A stretch of 64,000 nt of DNA from DATAZK01 sp963731205 (lineage in GTDB: Bacteria > Actinomycetota > Actinomycetes > Frankiales > Frankiaceae). Of the stretch, positions 50,428 through 58,604 are shown piece after piece. The notes beneath the pieces are model-generated. The model was not told the DNA's origin, made no database searches, and was given only the letters and a program-made list of their open reading frames with translations. The stretch is from positions 1,302,001 to 1,366,000 of the forward strand of contig CAVSUJ010000001.1 in the NCBI GenBank assembly GCA_963731205.1. The letters run 5' to 3'. The position numbers and the translations under genes are program-made. Each line of letters opens with the position of its first letter. Position 1 is the first letter of the stretch.

Positions 50428-51580
50428 GGGACAGGTACTCGCCAAAGGGGCCAACGCCCCGCTCACCGGCCCGCAAGCCGTCGTCCAGGTGTCATCCGGA
50501 ACACTGGTCGATCTTGCAGCGCTGCTGGTGACCGCGAGCGGCAAGGTGCGTTCCGACGCCGACTTCGTCTTCTACAACCAGCCCAACGGTCCGGGCGTGC
50601 AGCTGCAGCCGCCGTCGACCCTTCAGCTCAACCTGCCCGCGGTCCCGCCGGAGATCGAGAAGATCGTCCTCACCGCCAGCCTCGACGGCTCCGGGCCGGC
50701 GACCTTCGGTGCCGCCGGGCAGGTATCCGTTTCGGTACGCGACGGCTCCGGTGCCGAGGTGGCCTCCTTCGCGCCGACAGGTCTGGGACCGGAAACCGCA
50801 CTGCTGCTGGTCGAGGTGTACCGGCGTCAGGGGGCGTGGAAGGTGCGCGCCGTCGGTCAGGGCTATGCGAGCGGGCTCGAAGGCATCGCCACCGACTTCG
50901 GGATCACCGTCGACCAGCCCGCTGCCGCTCCCCCGCCGCCGCCCCCGCCGCCACAGCAGGTCGCACCGCCGCCGCCCCCTCCCGCAGCCCCTCCGGCGCC
51001 GCGCGGCGGGATGGTCAATCTCGACAAGGGCCGCGTCTCGCTGTCGAAGGGGCAGAGCGTTTCGCTGGTCAAGACCGGCGCCGCACCGCTCACCCGGGTG
51101 CGTATGGGCCTGGGCTGGGACACCGGCCGGGGCGAGGACATCGACCTCGACGCGAGCTGCATCCTGTACGACCGCAAGAACAAGGACACCGACAAGATCT
51201 GGTTCATGTCGAAGAAGGGCGACAAGGGCCATGTCGTGCACCAGGGCGACAACCTCACGGGTGCCGGCGAGGGTGATGACGAGGTCATCAACGTCGACCT
51301 GGCCAACCTCTCCAAGGACGTCCAGAGCCTGGTTTTCGTCGTCAACAGCTTCAGCGGCCAGAAGTTCACCGCGGTCAGCAACGCCTTCTGCCGCTTGGTC
51401 GACGACGTGTCAAACCAGGAGCTGGTCCGCTTCGACCTGTCCGACAGCAAACCGCAGACCGGCCTGGTGATGTGCAAGATCCAGCGCGGCGACGCCGGGT
51501 GGGTCATGACCGCGATCGGCGAGTTCCACGACGGCAAGACGGTGCGGGCCATGGTCGACCCTGCCAAGCGTTACCTCTAG
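50426..51580 (+). CDS. TerD-family protein with two TerD domains
   Basis: This is a 384-residue protein. TerD-like domain 1 (about 1-165) is followed by a polyproline linker (about 168-193) and TerD domain 2 (about 198-384), with the Ca-binding-type VRMGLGWDTGRGEDIDLDASCILYDRKNK and a VINVDLANLSKDVQSLVFVVNSF strand. Domain 1 has lost the acidic Ca-binding motif seen in domain 2. TerD proteins belong to stress/tellurite and phage-defence-linked systems. A -10-like TAGGTT lies 8 nt before the ATG, so the transcript may be leaderless. It converges on the beta-helix gene (4-nt overlap). Confidence 0.88.
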   Translation: MGQVLAKGANAPLTGPQAVVQVSSGTLVDLAALLVTASGKVRSDADFVFYNQPNGPGVQLQPPSTLQLNLPAVPPEIEKIVLTASLDGSGPATFGAAGQVSVSVRDGSGAEVASFAPTGLGPETALLLVEVYRRQGAWKVRAVGQGYASGLEGIATDFGITVDQPAAAPPPPPPPPQQVAPPPPPPAAPPAPRGGMVNLDKGRVSLSKGQSVSLVKTGAAPLTRVRMGLGWDTGRGEDIDLDASCILYDRKNKDTDKIWFMSKKGDKGHVVHQGDNLTGAGEGDDEVINVDLANLSKDVQSLVFVVNSFSGQKFTAVSNAFCRLVDDVSNQELVRFDLSDSKPQTGLVMCKIQRGDAGWVMTAIGEFHDGKTVRAMVDPAKRYL

Positions 51581-53403
51581 CTGTTGCGGATCACTCCCAG
51601 CGCGTTGGGATCGGCGATTTTCGCGTTGACCGGCGCGTAGATCGTCACCACGAACGTCTCGTTCGGCTCTTTGATCTTGTCGCCCTTGACCGTGATCCCG
51701 ATCGCCTTGGATGTGACGCCCGCTGGAATGGTCAGCGTGCCCGTCCTCGCGACGTAATCGCCCGGCGCCTTGGCGGTCCCGTTGCCGGTGGCGAACTTGA
51801 CCGTCACCGGCTTCGTGTACTTGTGGCTGAGCGTGAGCGAGAAGTTCATGACGTGACTGCCACTGAGACCCTCGGCAGTACTGGCGTCATGGATGGTGAG
51901 CGCCGGAAGTGCCGGCGGCGGCGGCGGTGGTGGTGGCGGCGACGAGGCCTTGATCGTGATGCCGCTTTGCGTCGTCGTCGCGTTTTCCAGCTCGCCTGAA
52001 ACCGATTGGCCGCCGATGCCCGCCGTCCCAGGCGGCTGCTTGGCCTTCACAGTCGCCGTCGCTGCGCCACCGTCGAGCGTGTCGAACGCCGGGTTGACGG
52101 ACAGATACGTACTGGAGGAGAAGAAGATCGGCGTGCCGTCGAGCACCGGCAGCGCCACCGATTCACCGAGGTTGTTGTGGTTCAGATTCGCCGTGAACGG
52201 CGTGGTCTGGCCGACGGCGAGGGTCTTGGTGGCGATGGAGCTCAGCAGGACGAGGTAGCGGTCCGACCCGCGGACGTTGACAACGCTGGCACAGCCAGTC
52301 TGGCGAGGCCCGAAGTTGCAGCCCCAGAAGTTGTTCTCGGCATTGACGGTCGCGTCACTGGCGTTGTAGATGGCGGCGTTATCGGAACTGCTCGTCCCAT
52401 CGCCAGCGGGAAACACATTCGAATGCACGTCGAAGGTGGCGGGGCATGAGCCGCCGCCGTTGGACCATCGGACCGAGGTTCCGACGTTCGAGAACAGGTT
52501 CTGCAGGATCGCCCCTCCACCGGTCGTGTCGGACGCTCCGAAATTGCAACCCACCACGACCGCGTCGTCCACGACGTTGCTGAACCTGTTGGCGGACACC
52601 GTCCAGTCATGGTCGCTCGGATCCAGCTCTATCGAAGTCCCCCCGCCGTTCACGGTGTTTCCCGAGACCTTCAACCCGACCGTGTGCCGAGCCTCCAGGA
52701 ACGGACCGCCGCCGGCCTGCGCGGTGTAGGTGTTGCCCGAGACGCTCACGTTCACCATCGGATCGTCGTCGGGATCGCCCGCCGGCAGGTCGATGGCGGG
52801 GGTACTGAACGTCCCGTGGAAGAGGTTGCCGGACACCGTCGTGCCGCTGGCGAAGTCGAGCAGGACGCCCGTCGAGTTCGCTGAGATCACGTTGTCCGAG
52901 ACCACGGCGTTGGAAAAGACCTGGACCGCGGTATCCAGGGACTTGAAGGCATTGCTCCGGACTGAGGTCCCTGAGCCCGCGAGGATGCCGCGCGTGCCGT
53001 CCTGCACGGTGAAGCCGTTCAGCGTCGAGGTACCGGAAAGCTGGATGACCGGGTCGCCGCCCTGCCCGTCGACGACGGCTTCCCCGGCGGGCGTGGGGAA
53101 CTCGGGTGGGGAGACGTCAGCCTGCGGCCCCAGGAACGTCAGATTCTTGCCCCCGCTGGTGAATGTCTCGTTGTACAAGCCCGCGCACACCTGGATCGTG
53201 TCACCGTCGCCGGCCGCCGCAACCGCGGCGGAGATCGTCGAGTAAGTGGCGCCGGCGCATGTCAGATCGTCGTCCACCACCAGCGTGCTCGCGGCAGCCG
53301 CGGATCCCGCGAGCCCGACACCGGCAAGAGAGATCAGCAACGTCGCGAGCGCGACGAGTGCCGTTCGGGCCCGCCCGTTCAGAGTTTGCGCGCGCTCGCG
53401 CAT
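51577..53403 (-). CDS. Secreted right-handed beta-helix protein with Calx-beta domain
   Basis: This is a 608-residue exported protein. A signal peptide (about 10-37, ending AAA) is followed by a right-handed parallel beta-helix of PbH1-type repeats (about 40-390; SxNxF/I units), an Ig-like segment (about 395-490), a polyproline linker and a C-terminal Calx-beta domain (about 510-608; VMNFSLTLSHKYTKPVTVKFATGNGTA). It is probably a surface or polysaccharide-binding protein; no catalytic residues are identified. Confidence 0.86.
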   Translation of the reverse strand: MRERAQTLNGRARTALVALATLLISLAGVGLAGSAAAASTLVVDDDLTCAGATYSTISAAVAAAGDGDTIQVCAGLYNETFTSGGKNLTFLGPQADVSPPEFPTPAGEAVVDGQGGDPVIQLSGTSTLNGFTVQDGTRGILAGSGTSVRSNAFKSLDTAVQVFSNAVVSDNVISANSTGVLLDFASGTTVSGNLFHGTFSTPAIDLPAGDPDDDPMVNVSVSGNTYTAQAGGGPFLEARHTVGLKVSGNTVNGGGTSIELDPSDHDWTVSANRFSNVVDDAVVVGCNFGASDTTGGGAILQNLFSNVGTSVRWSNGGGSCPATFDVHSNVFPAGDGTSSSDNAAIYNASDATVNAENNFWGCNFGPRQTGCASVVNVRGSDRYLVLLSSIATKTLAVGQTTPFTANLNHNNLGESVALPVLDGTPIFFSSSTYLSVNPAFDTLDGGAATATVKAKQPPGTAGIGGQSVSGELENATTTQSGITIKASSPPPPPPPPPALPALTIHDASTAEGLSGSHVMNFSLTLSHKYTKPVTVKFATGNGTAKAPGDYVARTGTLTIPAGVTSKAIGITVKGDKIKEPNETFVVTIYAPVNAKIADPNALGVIRNS

Positions 53404-53559
53404 AGCTACCCCCCCGAATCAGCGGGCGCTGCGCCCGCACCGGGGGGACGCTAAAGGCTGGGAGCGAGGCGGATGTGGCAAACGCTCAATGTTCTTCACA
53501 TCTTGCGCACACGAGAGCCACAACTTTCTCTGAAGCACCATTCGGCTACAGAGTGTTAC

Positions 53560-54753
53560 CTAAATCTTGTAGTCCTTCATGAGCCCGCGGCTGATGATGG
53601 TCTTCTGGATTTCGGACGTGCCCTCGCCGATGAGCAGGAACGGTGCTTCACGAAAGAGCCGCTCGATTTCGTACTCCTTGGAGTAGCCGTAGCCGCCGTG
53701 AATACGGAAGCTCTCGGTGGTGACCTCGTAGGCGTACTCGGAGGCCACGAGCTTGGCCATGCCGGCCTCGACATCGTTGCGCTTGCCCGCGTCCTTCAGC
53801 CGGGCGGCGTTCACCATCATCAGGTGGGCAGCCTCGACCTTGGTCGCCATCTCCGCGAGCTTGAAGGCGATGGCCTGGTGGTCGGCGATGGGCTTGCCGA
53901 ACGTCTGACGCTGCTGGGCGTACTGGATGCCGAGCTCGAATGCCCGACGCATGATGCCGCAGCCGCGGGCGGCAACGTTGACCCGCCCGACCTCGACGCC
54001 GTCCATCATCTGGTAGAAGCCCTTGCCCCGACCCGCATCCCCGCCGAGCACCGCTGAGGCCGGCACCCGGTGGCCCTCGAGGACCATCTCGGTGGTCTCG
54101 ACGCCCTTGTAGCCCATCTTCTCGATCTTGCCGGGGATGGTGAGGCCGCCCTGCTTGCCGAAACCGGGCTCCTTCTCGATGAGCAGCGTCGTCATGTTGC
54201 GGTAGACGGAATCGCCGCCCTCGTCGGTCTTGACGAGAGTGGCAACGATCCCGGCGCGCGAGCCATTGGTCAGCCACATCTTCTGCCCGTCGACGACCCA
54301 TTCGTCGCCGTCGAGCACCGCCTTGGTCTTGATCGCTGAGACGTCGGAGCCGCAGCCCGGCTCGCTCATGGAGAACGCGCCGCGCACCTCACCGGTCGCC
54401 ATCTTCGGCAGCAGGCGCTGCTTCTGCTCCTCGGTGCCGTGCTGGCGCAACATGTACGCCACGATGAAGTGGGTGTTGATCACACCGCTGACGCTCATCC
54501 AGCCGCGCGCGATCTCCTCGACCACCAGGGCGTAGGTGAGCAGCGATTCGCCGAGGCCGCCGTACTCCTCCGGGATCATGAGCCCGAAAAGGCCCATCTC
54601 CTTCATGCCTTCGACGATCGCCTCGGGGAACTCGTCCTTGTGCTCGAGCTCGGTCGCGTGCGGAAGGATCTCCTTCTCCACGAAGTCACGAACCGTGGCC
54701 AGGATGTCCTGCTGGATCTCGGTGAGACCCTCGGTCTGAGCGAGACGCGCCAT
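53560..54753 (-). CDS. Acyl-CoA dehydrogenase
   Basis: This is a 397-residue FAD acyl-CoA dehydrogenase. It has FSMSEPGCGSD (FAD contact), the WLTNGS motif, FGKPIADHQAIAFKLAEM, HGGYGY and the catalytic Glu in LIGEGTSEIQ near the C-terminus. The neighbours (malyl-CoA lyase upstream, MaoC further on) suggest a methylsuccinyl-CoA, isovaleryl-CoA or similar substrate. It starts 2 nt after the lyase stop. The ribosome-binding site is weak because of the tight spacing, which implies coupling. Confidence 0.9.
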   Translation of the reverse strand: MARLAQTEGLTEIQQDILATVRDFVEKEILPHATELEHKDEFPEAIVEGMKEMGLFGLMIPEEYGGLGESLLTYALVVEEIARGWMSVSGVINTHFIVAYMLRQHGTEEQKQRLLPKMATGEVRGAFSMSEPGCGSDVSAIKTKAVLDGDEWVVDGQKMWLTNGSRAGIVATLVKTDEGGDSVYRNMTTLLIEKEPGFGKQGGLTIPGKIEKMGYKGVETTEMVLEGHRVPASAVLGGDAGRGKGFYQMMDGVEVGRVNVAARGCGIMRRAFELGIQYAQQRQTFGKPIADHQAIAFKLAEMATKVEAAHLMMVNAARLKDAGKRNDVEAGMAKLVASEYAYEVTTESFRIHGGYGYSKEYEIERLFREAPFLLIGEGTSEIQKTIISRGLMKDYKI

Positions 54754-54755
54754 GG

Positions 54756-55718
54756 TTATTTGACCTCCGCCGGGGGCTCGAACTTCTCCGTACGCTCCAT
54801 ACCCGATGCGCGCCCCTTACCCGCGATGACCTCGGCCATCTTGCGCGAAGCCTCGTCGATCATCTCGTCGCCGAGCATCACCGCGCCGCGGAAGCCGCCG
54901 GCCTCAGAGGTGTAGTACGCGTAGGCGTCGAGGATCAGCTCGGCGTGGTCGTAGTCCTTCTGATCGGGCGAGTAGACCTCGTTGGCCGCCTCGATCTGGC
55001 CGGGGTGCAGCACCCATTTGCCGTCGAAGCCGAGCGCCGCCGAACGGCCGGCGACCCGCCGGAAGCCGTCGACATCCTTGATCTGCAGGTACGGGCCGTC
55101 GATCGCCTGGATGCCCTTGGCGCGGGCGGCCATCAGGATCGACATCAGGATGTGGTGGTAGGCGTCGCCGACGTCGTAGCCGGGCGGCTGCTCCCCCACC
55201 ACCAGCGACTTCATGTTGATCGACGCCATGAAGTCGGCGGGGCCGAAAATGATCGTCTCGACCCGATCGGAGGCGAAGGCGATGTCCTTGACGTTGGTGA
55301 GGCCGAGGGCGTTCTCGATCTGCGCCTCGATGCCGATGCGACCTTCCTCGTAGCCCATCGTCTGCTCGATCTGGCGCAGCAGCAGATCCAGCCACACGAC
55401 GTGCTCGGCGTATTGCACCTTCGGCAGCATGATGCAGTCCAGGTTGGCGCCGGCCCCCTCGACGACAGTCACGACGTCGCGGTAGGTCCACTTCGTGGTG
55501 AGGTCGTTGACGCGCACGACCCGGGTCTTGCCGGCCCAGTCGCCCTCGTTCAGCGCGGCGACGATGTTGTCCCGCGCACCTTCCTTGGCACCCGGCGCGA
55601 CCGCGTCTTCGAGATCGAGGAACACCTGGTCAGCAGGCAATCCCTGAGCTTTGCCGAGCATCTTGGTGTTGCTGCCCGGAACGGCGAGGCAGGACCGACG
55701 AGCGCGCAGTGGCGGCAC
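54756..55718 (-). CDS. L-malyl-CoA/beta-methylmalyl-CoA lyase-like protein (HpcH/HpaI)
   Basis: This is a 320-residue aldolase of the CitE/HpcH family. RSCLAVPGSN...KAQGLPADQVFLDLEDAVAPGAKE is the malyl-CoA-lyase signature. IMLPKV, IEAQIENALGL and GPADFMASI hold metal and CoA ligands, and DGKWVLHPGQI closes the site. It cleaves malyl-type CoA esters. GTG 55718 has AAAGGAG 6 nt upstream. Together with the acyl-CoA dehydrogenase and MaoC it would fit the ethylmalonyl-CoA pathway (mcl1, msd, mcd), although ccr and meaA are not in the window. Confidence 0.85.
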   Translation of the reverse strand: MPPLRARRSCLAVPGSNTKMLGKAQGLPADQVFLDLEDAVAPGAKEGARDNIVAALNEGDWAGKTRVVRVNDLTTKWTYRDVVTVVEGAGANLDCIMLPKVQYAEHVVWLDLLLRQIEQTMGYEEGRIGIEAQIENALGLTNVKDIAFASDRVETIIFGPADFMASINMKSLVVGEQPPGYDVGDAYHHILMSILMAARAKGIQAIDGPYLQIKDVDGFRRVAGRSAALGFDGKWVLHPGQIEAANEVYSPDQKDYDHAELILDAYAYYTSEAGGFRGAVMLGDEMIDEASRKMAEVIAGKGRASGMERTEKFEPPAEVK

Positions 55719-55807
55719 AGGATCTCCTTTGATCGCAACTGACTCCTACGGTGGCATACCCCAGGTCGCCGGGCCATGACCGGCCAGGAGCGACGTGAAG
55801 ATCACAC

Positions 55808-56572
55808 TCACCGCACCTTGCTGATGTCGATGGCGCCGGCGGGTGCCGTGACCCGCAGCGGCGCGTCGTATGCGGCGAAATCAAGCGTGCCCGTGACGGT
55901 CGAGCCCGACGTTGCCGTCCGCTGCAGCCGCACCGGTCGAGCCGCACCGTCGGCCGCGACGTACAGGGTGGCTGCGGATCCGGCGGAGACCACGACGACT
56001 CGCTGCCCGCTGAGCTGCGCCAGGCCTTGAACGCGGTCGGCGGAGGCGCTCGAAAGGCCCGACGCCAGCGCCTGCAGGTCGGTGAGATCCTCCACCGACT
56101 TGTCCTGCGCGATCGGCAGAACGAGCCAATGTCCTGCCACCGCAGCCGCTTTCGGGCCGATGCGCGCGTAGTAGGCCCGGTCACCCCGCACATAGAGGTG
56201 CGCACCCAGCCGGATCAGCGCGATCGTCACGGTCTGGGTCTTCGCGCCGGAGCGGGTCACGGTCGTCACCGTCCCGGTGGCGGCCGGCTCGGCGTCGACC
56301 CTGGTCAGCCGCAGATCCAGGCGCTGGGTGGAGGTCGAAGTGGAGGTTGCTGCCTGGGTGAACGCCCCCGTCACGTGGACCGAGGACGCCGCCAGCAAGG
56401 CCGCTCGGGCGTCACCGACGATTGTCGCCGCCGGCTTACCCGCCTCGCCGCTGAGCCGGGAGGGGGTCGGTAGTGCCCGTGCTTTGGTGGTCGTGCCGCT
56501 GGTGCATGCCACCAGCGCTCCGGTCAGCAGTGTCAGCAGAGCAGGCAGGGTCGCTGAGCGGGACACTCGCAT
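55808..56572 (-). CDS. LppX/LprG-type lipoprotein
   Basis: This is a 254-residue lipoprotein. The signal peptide ends in the lipobox LVAC (Cys about 23), followed by a Thr/Ser-rich stretch. The body has alternating strands (VHVTGAFTQ, LDLRLTRVDA, VRLQRTATSGSTVTGTLDFAAYD) typical of the LppX_LprAFG family that carries glycolipids to the outer envelope. ATG 56572. Most of the longer upstream open frame is antisense to the MgtE-N/CBS gene and is not coding. Confidence 0.85.
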   Translation of the reverse strand: MRVSRSATLPALLTLLTGALVACTSGTTTKARALPTPSRLSGEAGKPAATIVGDARAALLAASSVHVTGAFTQAATSTSTSTQRLDLRLTRVDAEPAATGTVTTVTRSGAKTQTVTIALIRLGAHLYVRGDRAYYARIGPKAAAVAGHWLVLPIAQDKSVEDLTDLQALASGLSSASADRVQGLAQLSGQRVVVVSAGSAATLYVAADGAARPVRLQRTATSGSTVTGTLDFAAYDAPLRVTAPAGAIDISKVR

Positions 56573-56644
56573 GAGTGGGATGTACCAACGATCTTGCGCG
56601 TTGACTCCCCTGTTGAGCAGGCGCTCGGCGGTAGCCTCCAAGCC

Positions 56645-57928
56645 ATGAGCTCGGCACCAGCGCGGGTCTTCTGCGCCCGGCTCGCGGGCCTGCTCGTCCT
56701 CGACCCCAATGGCGACACGGTGGGCCGCATCCGCGACGTCATCGTCGCGCTTCGCCTTCGCGGGCAGCCGCCGCGCGTGCTCGGGTTGCTCGTGGAGGTC
56801 TCCCGGCGGCGCATCTTCGTCACCATGAGCCGGGTCACCGGCATCGAGTCCGGGGCGGTCGTCCTGGGTTCCGGCACGTTGAACTGGCGGCGTTTCGAGC
56901 GCCGCCCGGAAGAGACGCTCGTCCTCGCCGAGCTGCTGGACCGCAAGGTGACCGTCCTCGAGAGCGGTGTCGAGGTGACGGTGGTCGACGTCGCGATGGA
57001 ACAGTCCCGCACCCGCGACTGGCTGCTGACCCAGGTCGCGGTGAAGGAAGGCCGCCGCCGCGGTCGGGTGATGACCCTCGACTGGGACGAGATCTCCGGC
57101 CTCACGCTCCCCGAGGGTGGCCAGGGTGCTGCCAACCTGCTGGCAGCGTTCGAGAAGTTGAAGCCGGCCGACCTCGCGTCGATGCTGCACGACCTGTCCG
57201 ACAAGCGCCGCGCCGAGGTGGCGGCCGCGCTGGACGACGACCGGCTCGCCGCCGTGCTCGAGGAGATGCCCGAGGACGAGCAGGTTCAGCTGCTCGGAGG
57301 GCTGGAGGACGAGCGCGCGGCTGACGTCCTCGAGGCGATGGGCCCCGACGATGCCGCCGACCTGCTGGGTGATCTCCCGGCCGAGGAGGCCGAGCGCCTG
57401 CTCGACCTGATGGAGCCGCAAGAGGCGGCGCCGGTGCGCCGGCTGCTGTCCTACGCCGACGACACCGCCGGCGGCATCATGACGAGCGAACCGATCATCC
57501 TGCCGCCCAACGCCACCGTCGCTGAGGCGCTCGCTCGCGTCCGCGCCAGCGAGATCCCGCCGGCGCTTGCCGCCCAGGTGTACGTCGTGCGCCCGCCGTA
57601 CGAGACGCCAACCGGCCGCTACCTGGGCATGGCCCACTTCCAGCGGCTGCTGCGCGAGCCGCCGGGCACGCTCGTCGGCGGAATGATCGACACCGAGACC
57701 GATGCGCTCCAGGCCCAGGCCCCACTCGCCGAAGTGACCCGCCACCTCGCGTCCTACAACCTCGTGGCGGCGCCGGTCATCGATCCGACCGGACGGCTGC
57801 TCGGCGCGGTGACGGTTGACGACGTCCTCGACCACCTGCTGCCGCACGACTGGCGTGACAACGACTACGACCCCTCGGTCGATCGGGTCGCGCTCCAGGC
57901 CGGAGTTGCCGCCCGTGGCACGCGCTAA
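56645..57928 (+). CDS. MgtE N-domain/CBS-domain protein
   Basis: This is a 427-residue cytoplasmic protein. The N-terminal PRC-barrel-like part (about 1-170) precedes an MgtE intracellular N domain with its helical repeats (ADLASMLHDL, AVLEEMPEDEQVQLLGGL, ADLLGDLPAEEAERLLDLM) and two CBS domains (MTSEPIILP; VAAPVIDPTGRLLGAVTVDDVLDHLLP). The membrane channel domain of MgtE is absent, so this is a soluble Mg2+/nucleotide sensor. The DUF1003 membrane protein overlapping it by 14 nt may be its partner. In mycobacteria the Rv1232c-type protein is near mrp too. Confidence 0.88.
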   Translation: MSSAPARVFCARLAGLLVLDPNGDTVGRIRDVIVALRLRGQPPRVLGLLVEVSRRRIFVTMSRVTGIESGAVVLGSGTLNWRRFERRPEETLVLAELLDRKVTVLESGVEVTVVDVAMEQSRTRDWLLTQVAVKEGRRRGRVMTLDWDEISGLTLPEGGQGAANLLAAFEKLKPADLASMLHDLSDKRRAEVAAALDDDRLAAVLEEMPEDEQVQLLGGLEDERAADVLEAMGPDDAADLLGDLPAEEAERLLDLMEPQEAAPVRRLLSYADDTAGGIMTSEPIILPPNATVAEALARVRASEIPPALAAQVYVVRPPYETPTGRYLGMAHFQRLLREPPGTLVGGMIDTETDALQAQAPLAEVTRHLASYNLVAAPVIDPTGRLLGAVTVDDVLDHLLPHDWRDNDYDPSVDRVALQAGVAARGTR

Positions 57929-58580
57929 CCGCCGGCGCTCCGCCCGGCTCGACCAGCCGCGGGTGCCGGGTCGTTCCCCGCTGCGCACTGTCGATCCGGA
58001 TGCGTTCGGGCGCCTGTCGGAACGCATCGCGCGCTTCCTGGGCACGGGCAAGTTCCTGGTCGCGCAGACGGTCGTCATCGCCGTCTGGGTGCTGTGGAAC
58101 ATCGTGGTGCCCAAGGCGGCACGCTTTGACGCCTACCCGTTCCAGTTCCTGACACTGGTGCTCTCGCTGCAGGCCGCTTACGCCGCGCCGCTGATCCTGC
58201 TGGCGCAGAACCGCCAGGACGACCGCGACCGCGCCAATCTCGCGCAGGACCGCGACCAGAACGCGATGCTCACCGCCGATGCCGAGTACCTCACCCGGGA
58301 AGTGGCGTCGCTACGGGTGGCGCTGGGTGACGTGGTGACCCGCGACTTCTTGCGCGCCGAGTTGCGCACGCTGCTGGAGGAGTTCTCCGGCTCCAATGGC
58401 GATTCCGGCCGCGACGGTGACTCCGGACGCGCCGACCGGCCGAAGGGCAAGCGCAAGCGCGACCGGGATCGCGAGCGGGAGCGGGCCGCCGAACCCGACC
58501 CCACCCGGGGCCAGGTCGACTCCACCACCGATTCCACCACCAGCTCCGCCGGCACCGGAGCCGAGCCCGCCGCTACCTGA
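57915..58580 (+). CDS. DUF1003 membrane protein
   Basis: This is a 221-residue DUF1003 protein with two transmembrane helices (about 52-68 and 80-97; VAQTVVIAVWVLWNIVV and FLTLVLSLQAAYAAPLILLAQNR), then a coiled-coil-like acidic/basic region and a charged RDRDRERERA tail. GTG 57915 lies inside the end of the MgtE-N/CBS gene (14-nt overlap), so translation is coupled. Function is unknown; a joint role in Mg2+ or stress sensing is suggested by context only. Confidence 0.85.
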   Translation: MARANRRRSARLDQPRVPGRSPLRTVDPDAFGRLSERIARFLGTGKFLVAQTVVIAVWVLWNIVVPKAARFDAYPFQFLTLVLSLQAAYAAPLILLAQNRQDDRDRANLAQDRDQNAMLTADAEYLTREVASLRVALGDVVTRDFLRAELRTLLEEFSGSNGDSGRDGDSGRADRPKGKRKRDRDRERERAAEPDPTRGQVDSTTDSTTSSAGTGAEPAAT

Positions 58581-58604
58581 GGGCCTGACAGATACGCTCG
58601 CCTC

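Noticed and set aside
56573..58114. Long upstream extension of the lipoprotein ORF
   Set aside because: It is antisense to the MgtE-N/CBS and DUF1003 genes; a lipobox signal peptide begins at 56572.
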